Assembly: GCA_030734395.1 (NCBI GenBank)
Contig: JAUZTG010000042.1
Coordinates: 930,001 to 994,000 of the forward strand
Origin: Sarocladium kiliense
Lineage: Eukaryota; Ascomycota; Sordariomycetes; Hypocreales; Sarocladiaceae
Length of the DNA: 64,000 nucleotides
Direction of reading: 5' to 3'
Shown: one piece after another, positions 32,354-42,171 of the stretch
Position numbering within the stretch: the first letter of the stretch is position 1
Layout of the letters: each line of letters begins with the position of its first letter
Program-made: the position numbers and the translations under genes
The notes under the pieces: model-generated
Told to the model about the DNA's origin: nothing
The model's input: only the letters and a program-made list of their open reading frames with translations
Databases searched by the model: none

Positions 32354-34189
32354 CTAGTACTTGTACTTGAAGTAGATGTTCTCCCTATCCGTCATATCAG
32401 CCTCGGCGTTGATCTTGCCAAGACGCTCCGTCTCGTCGGCATCGAGCCCCTGCTCGGCGATGAGCTTGGCACGACGACGGTTCTCCCAGATGTCTGCGAC
32501 AGGGTCAATAAGTTGTCAATCGCATCAAGCAAGTGCTGTGCTGGGAGAGTCTCACAGTAGAAGCGCCAGGCACCCATGGCGCAGAACTCCATAATGTAGA
32601 GTACAGCGCAGGCTGTGATGCCCTTGACGTACTTAGGTGCGTCTGAGGGGATGAACATCTGCGCGCCAATGGCGTTGCCAACACAGTAGGCGATGAAGAG
32701 AATGGTCGCGGTGACGGTCTTCTTGGTTCGGCCGGCAACGTTGGAGGGCAGGAAGGTCCAGATCACTGTCGGGATGGTAAGCAAGCGTTCACGGAATCAG
32801 ACCTGACGGTGAAATAACTTACTGAGGCCAGAGAGGGTTCCGAAGCACTGGAGGATGTACAGGAACCAGCGCACCCAGCGCATCCTGTCCGTAGGGAGCT
32901 GAGAGAGCGCCATCATACCAGTGAAAGCCGGCACGAGAGAGAACATCATCAACAGGACTGCCAATGATCAGTTCCCATTCTGAATAAAGTATTACCATAT
33001 ATGAAACTTACATCGCAGATTCGGCTTCTTCAGTGTGATAACACCGACGGTCAGGAACCAGCAGATGCTGACGCTGTAATACGGGGTCGATCCCTTCAGA
33101 AGAGTCTCCAGCGGAGTGAAGCCGAAAGACTGCCAAATCAATTTGGAGAAGGTCGTGTTCGCGCCGTTAGGGAGTGTGCTCAGGATGGTGACGAAGAAAA
33201 AGAAGTAAGTCTGAGGATCTGTGGCAAAGAGACTTGTCAGCACATTCTTGTCTTGTGAGTTGCACACCATGCTCACCTTTGAAGGTAGACCAAACTTGCT
33301 CCCGCTTGAACTCAGATCTCTTATCGCGGTCGGAGCCAGTCTGGTTCCCGAGGACACGAGCGTTGGCGGCGCGCTTCTCTTCTTCTGAGAGCCATCGGAC
33401 TTCACGAGGAGTGCCGAGAACAAACCAGACCAAGACGCCAAGAGTGATGGTCAGGGCGCCAAGGAAGAATGAGATACCCTTCCACTATAGGACACATAAA
33501 TCAGCTTGAGGACTGTCTTCTTGTTGGGCTTTGAAACTTACAGGGGCAAGGCCACCAGGGTGTCGCTCAGCGTGTTGGCCGATGGCGTACATGCAAAGAC
33601 CCGTGATGATGTTCATGCCTGCATTAGAGGTTCCCCAGATCAGAGATCGAAGAGTGTGCTCACGCGATGTATACCAGGCACCAGTGATAAGGATAAATGT
33701 AGGGCTGATCGTGCATTCGAGGGCACCCTGAAGCGTACGGAGGACCATCAGATGCGTGAAGTTCTGGGAGAAGGCAATGCAAAGCACAACCACTCCCCAC
33801 CCAACCATGACGATGGAAAGGAACTTTCCAGTATGACACTTTTGCATAAGCCAGTTGGCAGGGAACTCGCAGACCATGTAGGAGAGATAGAAGACGGTGC
33901 TCAGCCAGTTGAACTGGTTGCCCACCAGGCCATTATCCTCACGGATGCCGAAAACTGCCTGAACACTGAGTGAAGTCTTATCGGCCTGCTGCGTTCCATA
34001 GCAAAACCACATCAGAGGAAGCAAACAGAGGTCGATTTTCCAGCGTAGCTTTCTCATGTAGGCATCGGAGTACTCCTCGATTGCGTCGATAGAGGCAGCA
34101 TCTGCCTCCTGCTGAAGCTTCGGATCTTCGGTATGCTTGTCTGCGACATCGGCGCCAGTAGGCGGTGCTTGTTTTTCGGCGTCTGCCAT
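32354..34189 (-). CDS. Dal5/allantoate-type MFS permease (anion:cation symporter family)
   Basis: A plasma-membrane transporter of the fungal anion:cation symporter branch of MFS (Dal5, Tna1 and related), carrying organic acids, vitamins or small amides. About six exons. The start MADAEKQAPPTGADVADKH is followed by RKLRWKIDLCLLPLMWFCYG, QADKTSLSVQAVFGIRED, FPANWLMQK, and LRTLQGALECTISPTFILITGAWYT. Later exons give ISFFLGALTITLGVLVWFVL, ILSTLPNGANTTFSKLIWQSFGF and NAIGAQMFIPSDAPKYVKGI. The last junction (acceptor before 32493) joins GAWRFY to YIWENRRRAK, and the tail ends NIYFKYKY, typical of this family. Twelve helices are expected. The ligand cannot be told from sequence. It is convergent with the carboxylesterase. 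Confidence 0.88.
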
Positions 34190-36186
34190 TGTGGAAGACC
34201 CAATTGAGGAACGAAAGCGTCAAAGAAGAAAGCAGAGTTAGGTTGGTGTTGCTGTAGAGTGCCTTCAGTTCTTCGTCGATGAGGAGAACTGTGTTTGCAT
34301 GCTGGCCAAAGGATCTTCATGAACTTGACGACCCTTCGATATATATTAACTTCTCATTGCAACCCTGGTAATCTGGGGTATCGTCCGCACTATCAATAAT
34401 GAAGCCCCTCCCGGCTATCTCCCTATCGTGGTCTTGACTCATGTCCCCTGAGACCCCAACCCACAAGCAAGCATGGTAGGTAAACTAACGAGACCCATCG
34501 CTGATGGAGACGCAAGATAGCCTCGGACTCAATTCTGAAGGCCGGTCTATGGGGAAGAGGAGACAGAACAGCCACGACAATAGCTGGGGTCATAGATAAA
34601 TACATTTTGACAGTCGGGTAGTAGACCCGAAACAGAGGAACACAGCCGCCATGTCGCCCTTTTTGGATGAGTATATTGGGAGTTATGTTTATGCGGAGGC
34701 GGGAATGCGGGAGTTGTGTCTTGGAATCCTTGGCCTCGGTGCTATCGCACGGATCGGACCACGGCAGCTAGGCCGGGGCATCGATAACACCTTCGCCACA
34801 ATTCACTATCGACGTCGGAGATGTTCATGTCTACTGCCGCCACCTCATCAATCGGATGGTTCGTAACTTAACCTCGTCGGATAAGCTTATGCTCAAAATC
34901 AACAGCGTGTGGAGCGGCACAGTGTTCAACCAAGACGCAGACTATGTGTTTCTGGTCAAGTGACGGATCAATCATGTAATGGAATATAATCGTGCGGCAT
35001 TGAACAAAAGTGCAGAGAAGTTAGCTCTTTGCTGTTAAGAAACAGACTTCTTGCTGGCGTGTTATGCCCCTCGCAGGAGTTGAGTTTAGGAACGTTCGGG
35101 GATGTTCTCTGCAATCCCCCAAGCTCTTGGCGACTGGTCGAGCCAAGTTTGTTCCAAGAGTCTTGAGACTGATATCATCAGTATGTGAGTAATTTGGTAG
35201 CGGTATGATAGTCCTCCAGGTCTGAATCAGACTTGTACAGGCATGCATTGTTCTCAAAGCATTGAGTATCAATGGTGACGACGATTTCTGCTTTTAACGC
35301 TCTCAAAAAGTCATAGGCAAAACACTGGGGATTTCGAATTGCACGCTGTGTCCTGTGAATGAATCATGCATCAAAGTCTAGATGAGTCTGAGCTCGCGTG
35401 ACACCCATTGATCTCCATCTTTCCCTGCGTGCCGTCTGAGGTACATCTTCCAACCACACTCACGTGTCCCCTGACTTTTGACTAATTGAACGAAGTTTGT
35501 AACTCTCTCCTCGCATAATTCTCTCTCTGCGACATCGAGGGTAAGTAGAAAACAAGATCACGAGAGTGAAATCACGACGATCAATCGACAGTGTGTGTTG
35601 GAGAGAAGGTCTTTCCCCGACCTCAGCGAAGCAAACCCAGCGTAAACACCTCTAACAAAGGTGTCTCCCCATGAAAGCCTTGCCAGCAAGAACCTCGTCT
35701 CCATTGCGTGACAAACGCGCCATAGATTCCGAGGGGATCATCAAGACCGCGAAGTGGAAAAGAACGGATCATTCGCCACCAGAGCAGATTGCTCTAGACC
35801 TCGATGCCCCGGACTTGGTTGCTCACAATGAATCACGAGTCCCAGTTCGAGATCTCGCATGTCGAAGAAACGAGCAGTTGCGATTGTGTCTGCGACCCGT
35901 CAGATATGCCCTTCATTGGAGCATATAAGCTGTCGACCAGCTACGGCAGCTTTTGGGAACAACTTGGCTTTGACGAGCCTGCCTTTGTTGAAGTCTACTT
36001 TACAGCGGCTGGGTAGGAAATGGGGGTATAGGAGGCGGAGGTAGTAACCGGAGGAACTAGCTAAGCCCTCAGAGATGAAGTAGTATGCTGTTCAGTTGAC
36101 AGCTGAGATCATGAAATGGCATGCAATTATCTTGTTTATGAGAAGGTGACACATATCGAGTAGTCATGAATCTATGTTCTCATTGA
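34190..36186. other. Intergenic region with small relic-like frames
   Basis: Two kilobases without a firm gene. It holds the possible relic at 34651-34963. A small frame at about 35829-36016 (start MNHESQFEISHVEE, Cys-rich CDCVCDP) has no recognisable domain. Confidence 0.45.
34651..34963 (+). pseudogene. Possible decayed gene fragment
   Basis: A frame starting MSPFLDEYIGSYVY resembles the small C-terminal domain found behind fungal serine beta-lactamase-like proteins (LDEYVG-Y pattern). It loses sense after about 20 codons. A second frame, open to TGA at about 34963, reads FTIDVGDVHVYCRHLINR and ends NQDADYVFLVK. The two pieces could be parts of one frameshifted relic, but homology is a guess from a short match and the whole could be chance. 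Confidence 0.22.
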
Positions 36187-37705
36187 CTACTTCTCATCCC
36201 AACGCGTTCTACTCATGATGATGGGCCGCGCCGGGTCCCAAGGACCTCGGATCTCGTTCTTGTACTTTTGCAGGCCGATCAGCCACCAGCTGCAACCTCC
36301 AGTGGCTAAAGCCGCAATGAGAACACCAACAACCATGCCAACAGTCCCGTTCTTCCATGTCCAGGGGCCAACAGGGCCCGCGCCCAGCATCATACCCATT
36401 CCGAAGCCAGCGCTCGACACCAGAAAAACCGCTAGCGCAACATGCATACGCCAGCTGCGATGCCTCACGTGGCGTCGAAAAACGGGGAATAGTCCAAAGA
36501 CTTCGATACTGAAGAGGGTGATGCTGAAGACTTGCTTAGTTGAAGGCAGACGACTGGCCAAGACCGTGGAAGCCATAAGCGCTGCGTTAGTCGAAAGTGA
36601 AGCAGGGAACTTGGCGCCAACACCACCAGAGTAGTCAAAGAAGAAGATATTGATGGCCAGGAGCCAACAAGACATCGCCCAGATACTGTCGCTTGATGTA
36701 GATTTAGTAAGTGATTTGAGAATGGGGCTCATCCCGAGGAGCGTGCTCCAGATGAGAATGGCTGACTTCAAGGTTCCGAGACGCTGATGAGTGCGGTTCT
36801 CTTCTCCAAGTATCGGTGGTGGGATCTGGGGTAACGTCTCCTGGCTGGCTCGGGGCGTATGAGCATGGCTGGTGCCATTGTTCGATCCAAGTGATAGATT
36901 AGAGGAGGAATTTGACGGCCCTTGGGTGGCATCCACATTTGTGGTCGAGCTCGCTGCAGAATTCGCTATCGATGCGATGTTGGAAAGAGACCTCGATGGG
37001 CCGGTGTTCAGCATCGCAGCTGCGTCCTTTAGGGGCAATGGTCTATAAAGGCTGCCAGCCCGTCCTCTTCGTCTGATACTGCCGGTCCTACCCATGACTG
37101 TGGCGGAGACGCTGCTCATGCCGGGACCAAGAAGCTCTGCAGCTTCGTCCTCCTCCGTCACCCATCGTTCCCATAGGAGCCAGCCGAAAAAGGTAGCTGT
37201 CGAACTCCAACTGACGACCGAGACCGGCGACACACGGTCCTTTGAGATGGCGACAAAGCAGACGAGAAAAATGATAAGTGAGCATACGTGCTGAAGGATT
37301 ACGGTCGAGTCGGAAACGAGGGGCCAGAAGTCATATGGCTTGAGCCGTGGGTTTCGCTGGAGACTCTCGAGAAACGTCGCTTGATCGGTATAGTTGTCTG
37401 GGTCTGTAGAGAATCGAGTCAATGACCAATTCGGTCTGCTTGCATCACTAGATACAGCGGAGCGGACAAGGCGGCTCACATGATTGCTTCACCCACATCA
37501 GCTTCTTCCATGCTCGCTTACGACGCCGGCTCCGGCTCCGTTCGCCGTCCATTCTCTCTACGGATCCGTTGCCAGCTCCGTAAAGCCTTCGAGGTGGTGA
37601 AGTGAAGGCATCGTCAGGCGAAAGATGGGATCGACCAAAGGCGTTGAAGGTGGCAGAGCGATCGAGTCGTGGAAAGGGGGTCTCGTCATCGGTGGGGGAC
37701 GGCAT
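36187..37705 (-). CDS. GPI2: GPI-GlcNAc transferase subunit GPI2 (PIG-C)
   Basis: A subunit of the ER complex that transfers GlcNAc from UDP-GlcNAc to phosphatidylinositol, the first step of GPI-anchor synthesis; 480 residues. Exons are 37705-37480 and 37403-36187. The 76-bp intron (GTGAGC donor, CTACAG acceptor) joins KKLMWVKQS to YPDNYTDQATFLESL, the family's signature. YDFWPLVSDSTVILQHV and LEEL-like positions follow, then several membrane helices, including WAMSCWLLAINIFFFDYSGG and NAALMASTVLASRLPS, and a C-terminal GGCSWWLIGLQKYKNEIRGPWD. A low-complexity Ser/Asn/Thr loop (about residues 200-290) is inserted between the first and second helix groups, as in other filamentous fungi. Start is the ATG at 37705 (MPSPTDDETPF). 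It supplies the anchors used by the CFEM and thaumatin-like proteins. Confidence 0.92.
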
Positions 37706-38246
37706 ATCAGGGGCCACCGAGAATCAAGGCAGACGGCGGGTGAGGGGAGCCGCCAGGGGCAGGATCAAGGTAGAGGTCCTCGTGGCCGTGCCCAGAGACT
37801 TGGCTTCGGGGTCTTGGAAGCCTTCAATTCCGCGTGGTCTGTCTTGAATGTCAGGAGCGGAGTCTTGCTGTGTGAGGGTGACGCGGTCTGAGCATCGCGC
37901 TGTCACGTGACATAGTGCTCCCACACATCACGACAATATCATCCTAAGTTGTCGGCATTTTGAAACAAAGACTTATTGAGCGCGAGGAGAAGTCATTGGT
38001 CTTCTCAGAGCAGTCGGATTGTTTTTCGAGCTGCAAAGCAATTGTTCTGTTGACCCTGGTCAATACGGTATCTAGCCTTAGTCACAGCCCGCTTGGACCT
38101 CGGTTCGGGGTTCAACGATGAGATGCTACCTTCCTCCTCAGCCAGGCATACATCAGCGGAACCTGAACTTTCCATCATCAGCTTGAAGTATCGAGAAATC
38201 ATTTGAGAAGACCGAAACGTCCCAGGATTGCTATAGTGTCATCACC
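37706..38246. promoter_or_regulatory. Divergent upstream region
   Basis: Shared upstream region of GPI2 and the alpha/beta hydrolase. No clear TATA box or binding site stands out; short frames on both strands overlap and are unsupported. Confidence 0.4.
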
Positions 38247-39255
38247 ATGACTACATATGAACTCGCCGACACACAGTATGTCACTGTGGGCAAGATCCAA
38301 TTCGCCTATCGAAGGCTAGGGTCTGCTACAGGCATTCCTCTGGTCCTGTTCATGCACTTTCGGTTCGTCATGCTCCTTCTACAGGCAGCTTTCAACCGAA
38401 TGCAATCAGCTTACCATGAGACAGGGGGACCATGGATCATTGGGATCCAGCCTTGATCAACCCCATCGCGGCTGTTCGGCCGGTTGTGCTCATTGACAAC
38501 GCCGGGGTCGGCAAATCCCAAGGCGAGATTCCCAAGGTGTATGCCGGGTGGGCACAGCATTATATCGATGTCATCACAGCGTTAGGGTACGACCGTGTCG
38601 ATATCATGGGCTTCTCAATGGGGGGATGCGTCGCACAGATGGTTGCTCTCAATGCACCATCCCTGGTGCGTCGCGTGGTGCTCTGTGGCACAACCCCCAG
38701 CACGGGCCCAGGGGTTGTCAGGGCTGACCTGGGTCCCTTCAATCACCTCAGCTCAGCGACGTCAGATGAAGAACATCGGGCGGCCTTCCTCGACACTATG
38801 TTCAACACTTCGGCCCGTAGTCGTGCAGCAGGTGAGGCTGCTTGGCGTCGAATCACCGGAGCAAGGCCCGACAGGTCCCAACACGTGGACCTTGCTGGAG
38901 CACGCAGGCAAGGGATCGCTTTCGTCAAGTTCATGGATCCCAAACAGGCTGCCAACGCGTCTTACAACCGCTTTCAGGAGCTAAAGATGCCTGTCCTTAT
39001 CGCAAATGGCAAGCTAATCTCCCACTAAACCCTTGCCCTGGTTATCGCGCTGACCTTGTAGAAACAGGGTGCGAAGATCTCCTTCTCCCAACCGAGAACA
39101 GTATCTTGATGTGGAAGATGCTGAGCAATAGTGGTGCACAGTTGCACCTTTTCCCCGACTCAGGGCATGGATTCTTGTTTCAATACGCTGAAGAATTTGC
39201 GGGAATCGTAAACAATTTCCTGGGTTCTCCGGCTGGGAAGGAGAGTCGCCTCTGA
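38247..39255 (+). CDS. Alpha/beta hydrolase, epoxide hydrolase/haloperoxidase-like
   Basis: A 295-residue alpha/beta hydrolase fold protein. Exons are 38247-38362, 38425-39008 and 39068-39255. Intron 1 joins LFMHFR to GTMDHWDP, restoring the usual H-x-x-G-T-M-D-x-W-D-P oxyanion segment. The nucleophile elbow is MGFSMGGCVAQ; the acid is likely in the EDLLLPTENS segment and the His in FPDSGHGFLFQYAEEF. Intron 2 (39009-39067) uses a GC donor (GCAAGC) with acceptor AAACAG, giving NGCEDLLLPTENS in frame; no GT donor gives that continuity. No signal peptide is seen. The family includes perhydrolases and meta-cleavage hydrolases, so the substrate is open. Confidence 0.82.
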
Positions 39256-40505
39256 GTGTCACACTTGCAGGAGATGAAACCATGCAGCGTCGCTTCTGTT
39301 GCTTCGCCAGGACACATCCTTGCACACCGGCTGAGCTATCATCTTAATGTGGTAACCCAACAGTTTCCTGGGTGCCAGGGGCATGAGAAGGAAGGAGCAG
39401 CGATAATTTGCCGATCCACGCCTCACGAATGGCGGTGAAAAGAACAAGGACATATACGAGAGCTCACGGTCCCGAGGTTGTAGCACTGAGCTGAGCATGT
39501 CTCTCCGTTGTGGGCCGCTTGCGTCGAGAACAGCGCGAGGTGACGGGAAAAGAATCGTTTCCAGCAATCCGTGGAGACTGAAAAGCGCAAACTAACCAGG
39601 ATGAGCTTGTTTGGGCGGCACGTCACGTCCCTCGCCCACCGTCGTGTTCCCCGATCCCGTTTGCGGCTGCAGGGGTGAGACATCCGCGACCGCTCTATTG
39701 GTTCCAGGGGCAAATTTGGACACTGTGCTGCGAGACATGAGCTGGTCCAGCGACAAAAGTAGGCCTGACGAATCGATCCAGGCTGGCCTCATCCTCAGCT
39801 GCGTTGGTGTTGGAAAAGCAACGCTTCACAGCAAAGGGTTGTCCCAGCTACACGTAGACGTCTGTGCGTCGGCCAACCAGGTGCCAACGACAGCTAACAC
39901 CAAAGCTAGGATCAGCTCGTCGAGGTCCCAGCAATTTGATAAACTAGTGCAAGCTCGTGCATGAGGAACCAACAGGAGCGCACCCATGGGGTCGCTAGCG
40001 TGGAGACTTGGACGGACGGGACGGATCTATCCTGGCACCCCTGGGCCTTGGGCCCGTCACCCTCGGTGGGCGAACAAACACACCCGTGTGCTCACCTGCA
40101 CCTCCAGTCACATTGTCCGACAGCTTGTGAAGCCACGAGTCCTGCCAACAGCTGGGGTTGACCGTCGGCCATTGGCTGGAGCGTCGCGTGATCTCGAGCA
40201 TCGACATGTGGCTAACCGCTGCGAAAAAGGACTCGGTGAGAACATCTTCACGTCGTCTCGCAGGCTTGCTACATTCCGGTATAATTCCCTTGTCCCCCAC
40301 GATGACTTCACCGGGGTCAGCTGCAGCCATTCTGCCGAGCACTACTAGGGCCGCAACCGGACGTGGACATGCAGCGCCCTCCCTCAAGACCTTATATGAA
40401 TGACGCCAGCTCTGATTTCGTCACACCGCCCTCGTGGCATATGGAAGTATTAGTTGATTTGGCAAGCAATCAGTGAGAAGCGGTTTGACGCTTTGTCTGC
40501 TCGAG
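39256..40505. other. Intergenic region, no supported gene
   Basis: About 1.25 kb between two plus-strand genes. Frames on both strands (for example 39995-40387 minus, 39986-40348 plus) overlap and show no domain. Confidence 0.5.
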
Positions 40506-41555
40506 ATGTCGGAATCCATGTCTTCAGGTATTCCCAGTGCGGATGGGTGGTTCGACCCTGGTGAGCCATGGATGGACGCCCCCAATTCCTATGACTATGC
40601 AAACCATGAACAAACATCAAGGCAACACACATCCCCTGTGTCCTTTGCCACACTGCCACCCGAGATCCGAATCCAGATTTGGCAAAGCACGCTTCAGCCG
40701 GAGCTGGTCTTCTTACACGAAGTGCTCAAACAACCCCGGAAATTCGCACTGCCGCCGGTCACCCAGGTCAATCGTCAATCAAGACACGAATGCAGGTCTT
40801 TTTACGAACGGGTCGGGCATGGCCCTTATTTTCAATTTCCCAAGGACATATTCATATGCGACCCAAGCATTGCCGAAGAGCCCTCGAATGATTCCCTTGA
40901 TTCGATTGCCCTGCAGGTGCAGCGACTGGCTTTCTGGGACTGTTTTCCCGATGAATTCGCGGTCGCGTGTCCTGCGCGTTGCGAGGACAGCTTATGGAGT
41001 TCTATCGGACGCAAGATTGCGCAACCTATCGACTTTAATAATCTTTGGTTCCCGAACCTGAAGGAACTATGGGTGGTCAAGATCGGCGACGTTGATCAAA
41101 GCTGGGGTATACAAAGAGACAGGAGCGCATCTCGGCAAGTGCAGTTTCAACAGCTTGCGCGACAGTTCAGGTACTGGGTCAAGGAAGGTGTTCTCGAAAT
41201 GGCACCACTGGATCTGAACGAATCTGACACTAAATACCTCTTGCAAAATGGACGATGTCGCGAAGACAAATGCCGCCAAGTCAATCATCTACGACCCATG
41301 ATGGTCTCCCGAGTTACGTTCGAAGATAGTCCCTACGCAGATCGAAATGTGGACGGGTCCAAACAATGGACTGTCATCGAGCCTCGAAAAAACCGCAATG
41401 GGGAGTTTGACGGGGACATCGAGGCCGAAGCAAGACGAATGCGATGGGCACTGGTTGAGAGGGTACTGTTTTTCATGCTGCGTTCGGGTTGTATGGGCAG
41501 CAATGAGAATCCGGCCACGACACCAGTTCGCACAAGAACTATAGGCTCTACTTGA
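40506..41555 (+). CDS. 2EXR-domain protein, fungal, function unknown
   Basis: Intronless gene for 349 residues. Residues about 45-150 match the fungal 2EXR domain: SFATLPPEIRIQIWQSTLQP, LPPVTQVNRQSRHECRSFYE and a strand-rich continuation with DIFICDPS. 2EXR proteins form large lineage-specific families in Pezizomycotina and their biochemical role is unknown; the opening LPPEIRxxIW is reminiscent of F-box helices. ATG at 40506 (MSESMSSGIPS) is the first true ATG; upstream codons in frame are not ATG. The C-terminal part (residues 280-349) has no recognised domain. No signal peptide or membrane helix. Confidence 0.78.
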   Translation: MSESMSSGIPSADGWFDPGEPWMDAPNSYDYANHEQTSRQHTSPVSFATLPPEIRIQIWQSTLQPELVFLHEVLKQPRKFALPPVTQVNRQSRHECRSFYERVGHGPYFQFPKDIFICDPSIAEEPSNDSLDSIALQVQRLAFWDCFPDEFAVACPARCEDSLWSSIGRKIAQPIDFNNLWFPNLKELWVVKIGDVDQSWGIQRDRSASRQVQFQQLARQFRYWVKEGVLEMAPLDLNESDTKYLLQNGRCREDKCRQVNHLRPMMVSRVTFEDSPYADRNVDGSKQWTVIEPRKNRNGEFDGDIEAEARRMRWALVERVLFFMLRSGCMGSNENPATTPVRTRTIGST

Positions 41556-42171
41556 GCGGCGAGCGAGTACATAAGGGGGCTTTGAGTGACTATTTGCTTC
41601 GAATTTGAACGGCTGGTACAGAACCCTTGTTCTTGGTTCCTTTAGCAACAGATCTAACATCGGAGGATGGGGCCATCAAGTTAGCATGATGCCACTACGG
41701 CAAGGTTCGGGGCGTGTATCTAGAGCAGTCTTCTTTTCTGGATAGCTATTACTTATTCTATGTATCTTAGGATTTCGACAATGTCATGGATGCCAGTGAA
41801 ATGGTTGTCGTGGACAAGGAGCCCAAACGCCTTGCAGTCCTCGTACAAGATGATCATGATTCTCAGAAGACGGTCACTAGAGGGTGTCAATTGTGGAGCA
41901 TTCTGAGCACCGTTCATGACACAGGCACAGAAGTATGTGATGTTCAACATCTGGGCAGTGCCAGCCATAGCCCCTGGATCCGAGCCCGCAACAGCGAATC
42001 ATCAAACCGTGGCAAGGCCCAGCTGCTCTGTCACCCGAGGAGGGGCATCCTTGGTAAACAGAGGTTACGCTTGAGTAATCGACTAGGAAATTGCTGTTCA
42101 TACATTTACTAGCCTGGACATATCTTCTTACACTTAATCTGATACAACATGCGCACGCTCAAACTTCATCC
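41556..42171. other. Convergent 3' flanks
   Basis: Between the 2EXR gene and the Mtc5/WDR59 gene. Small overlapping frames on both strands (41753-41968, 41786-42112) are unsupported. Confidence 0.5.
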
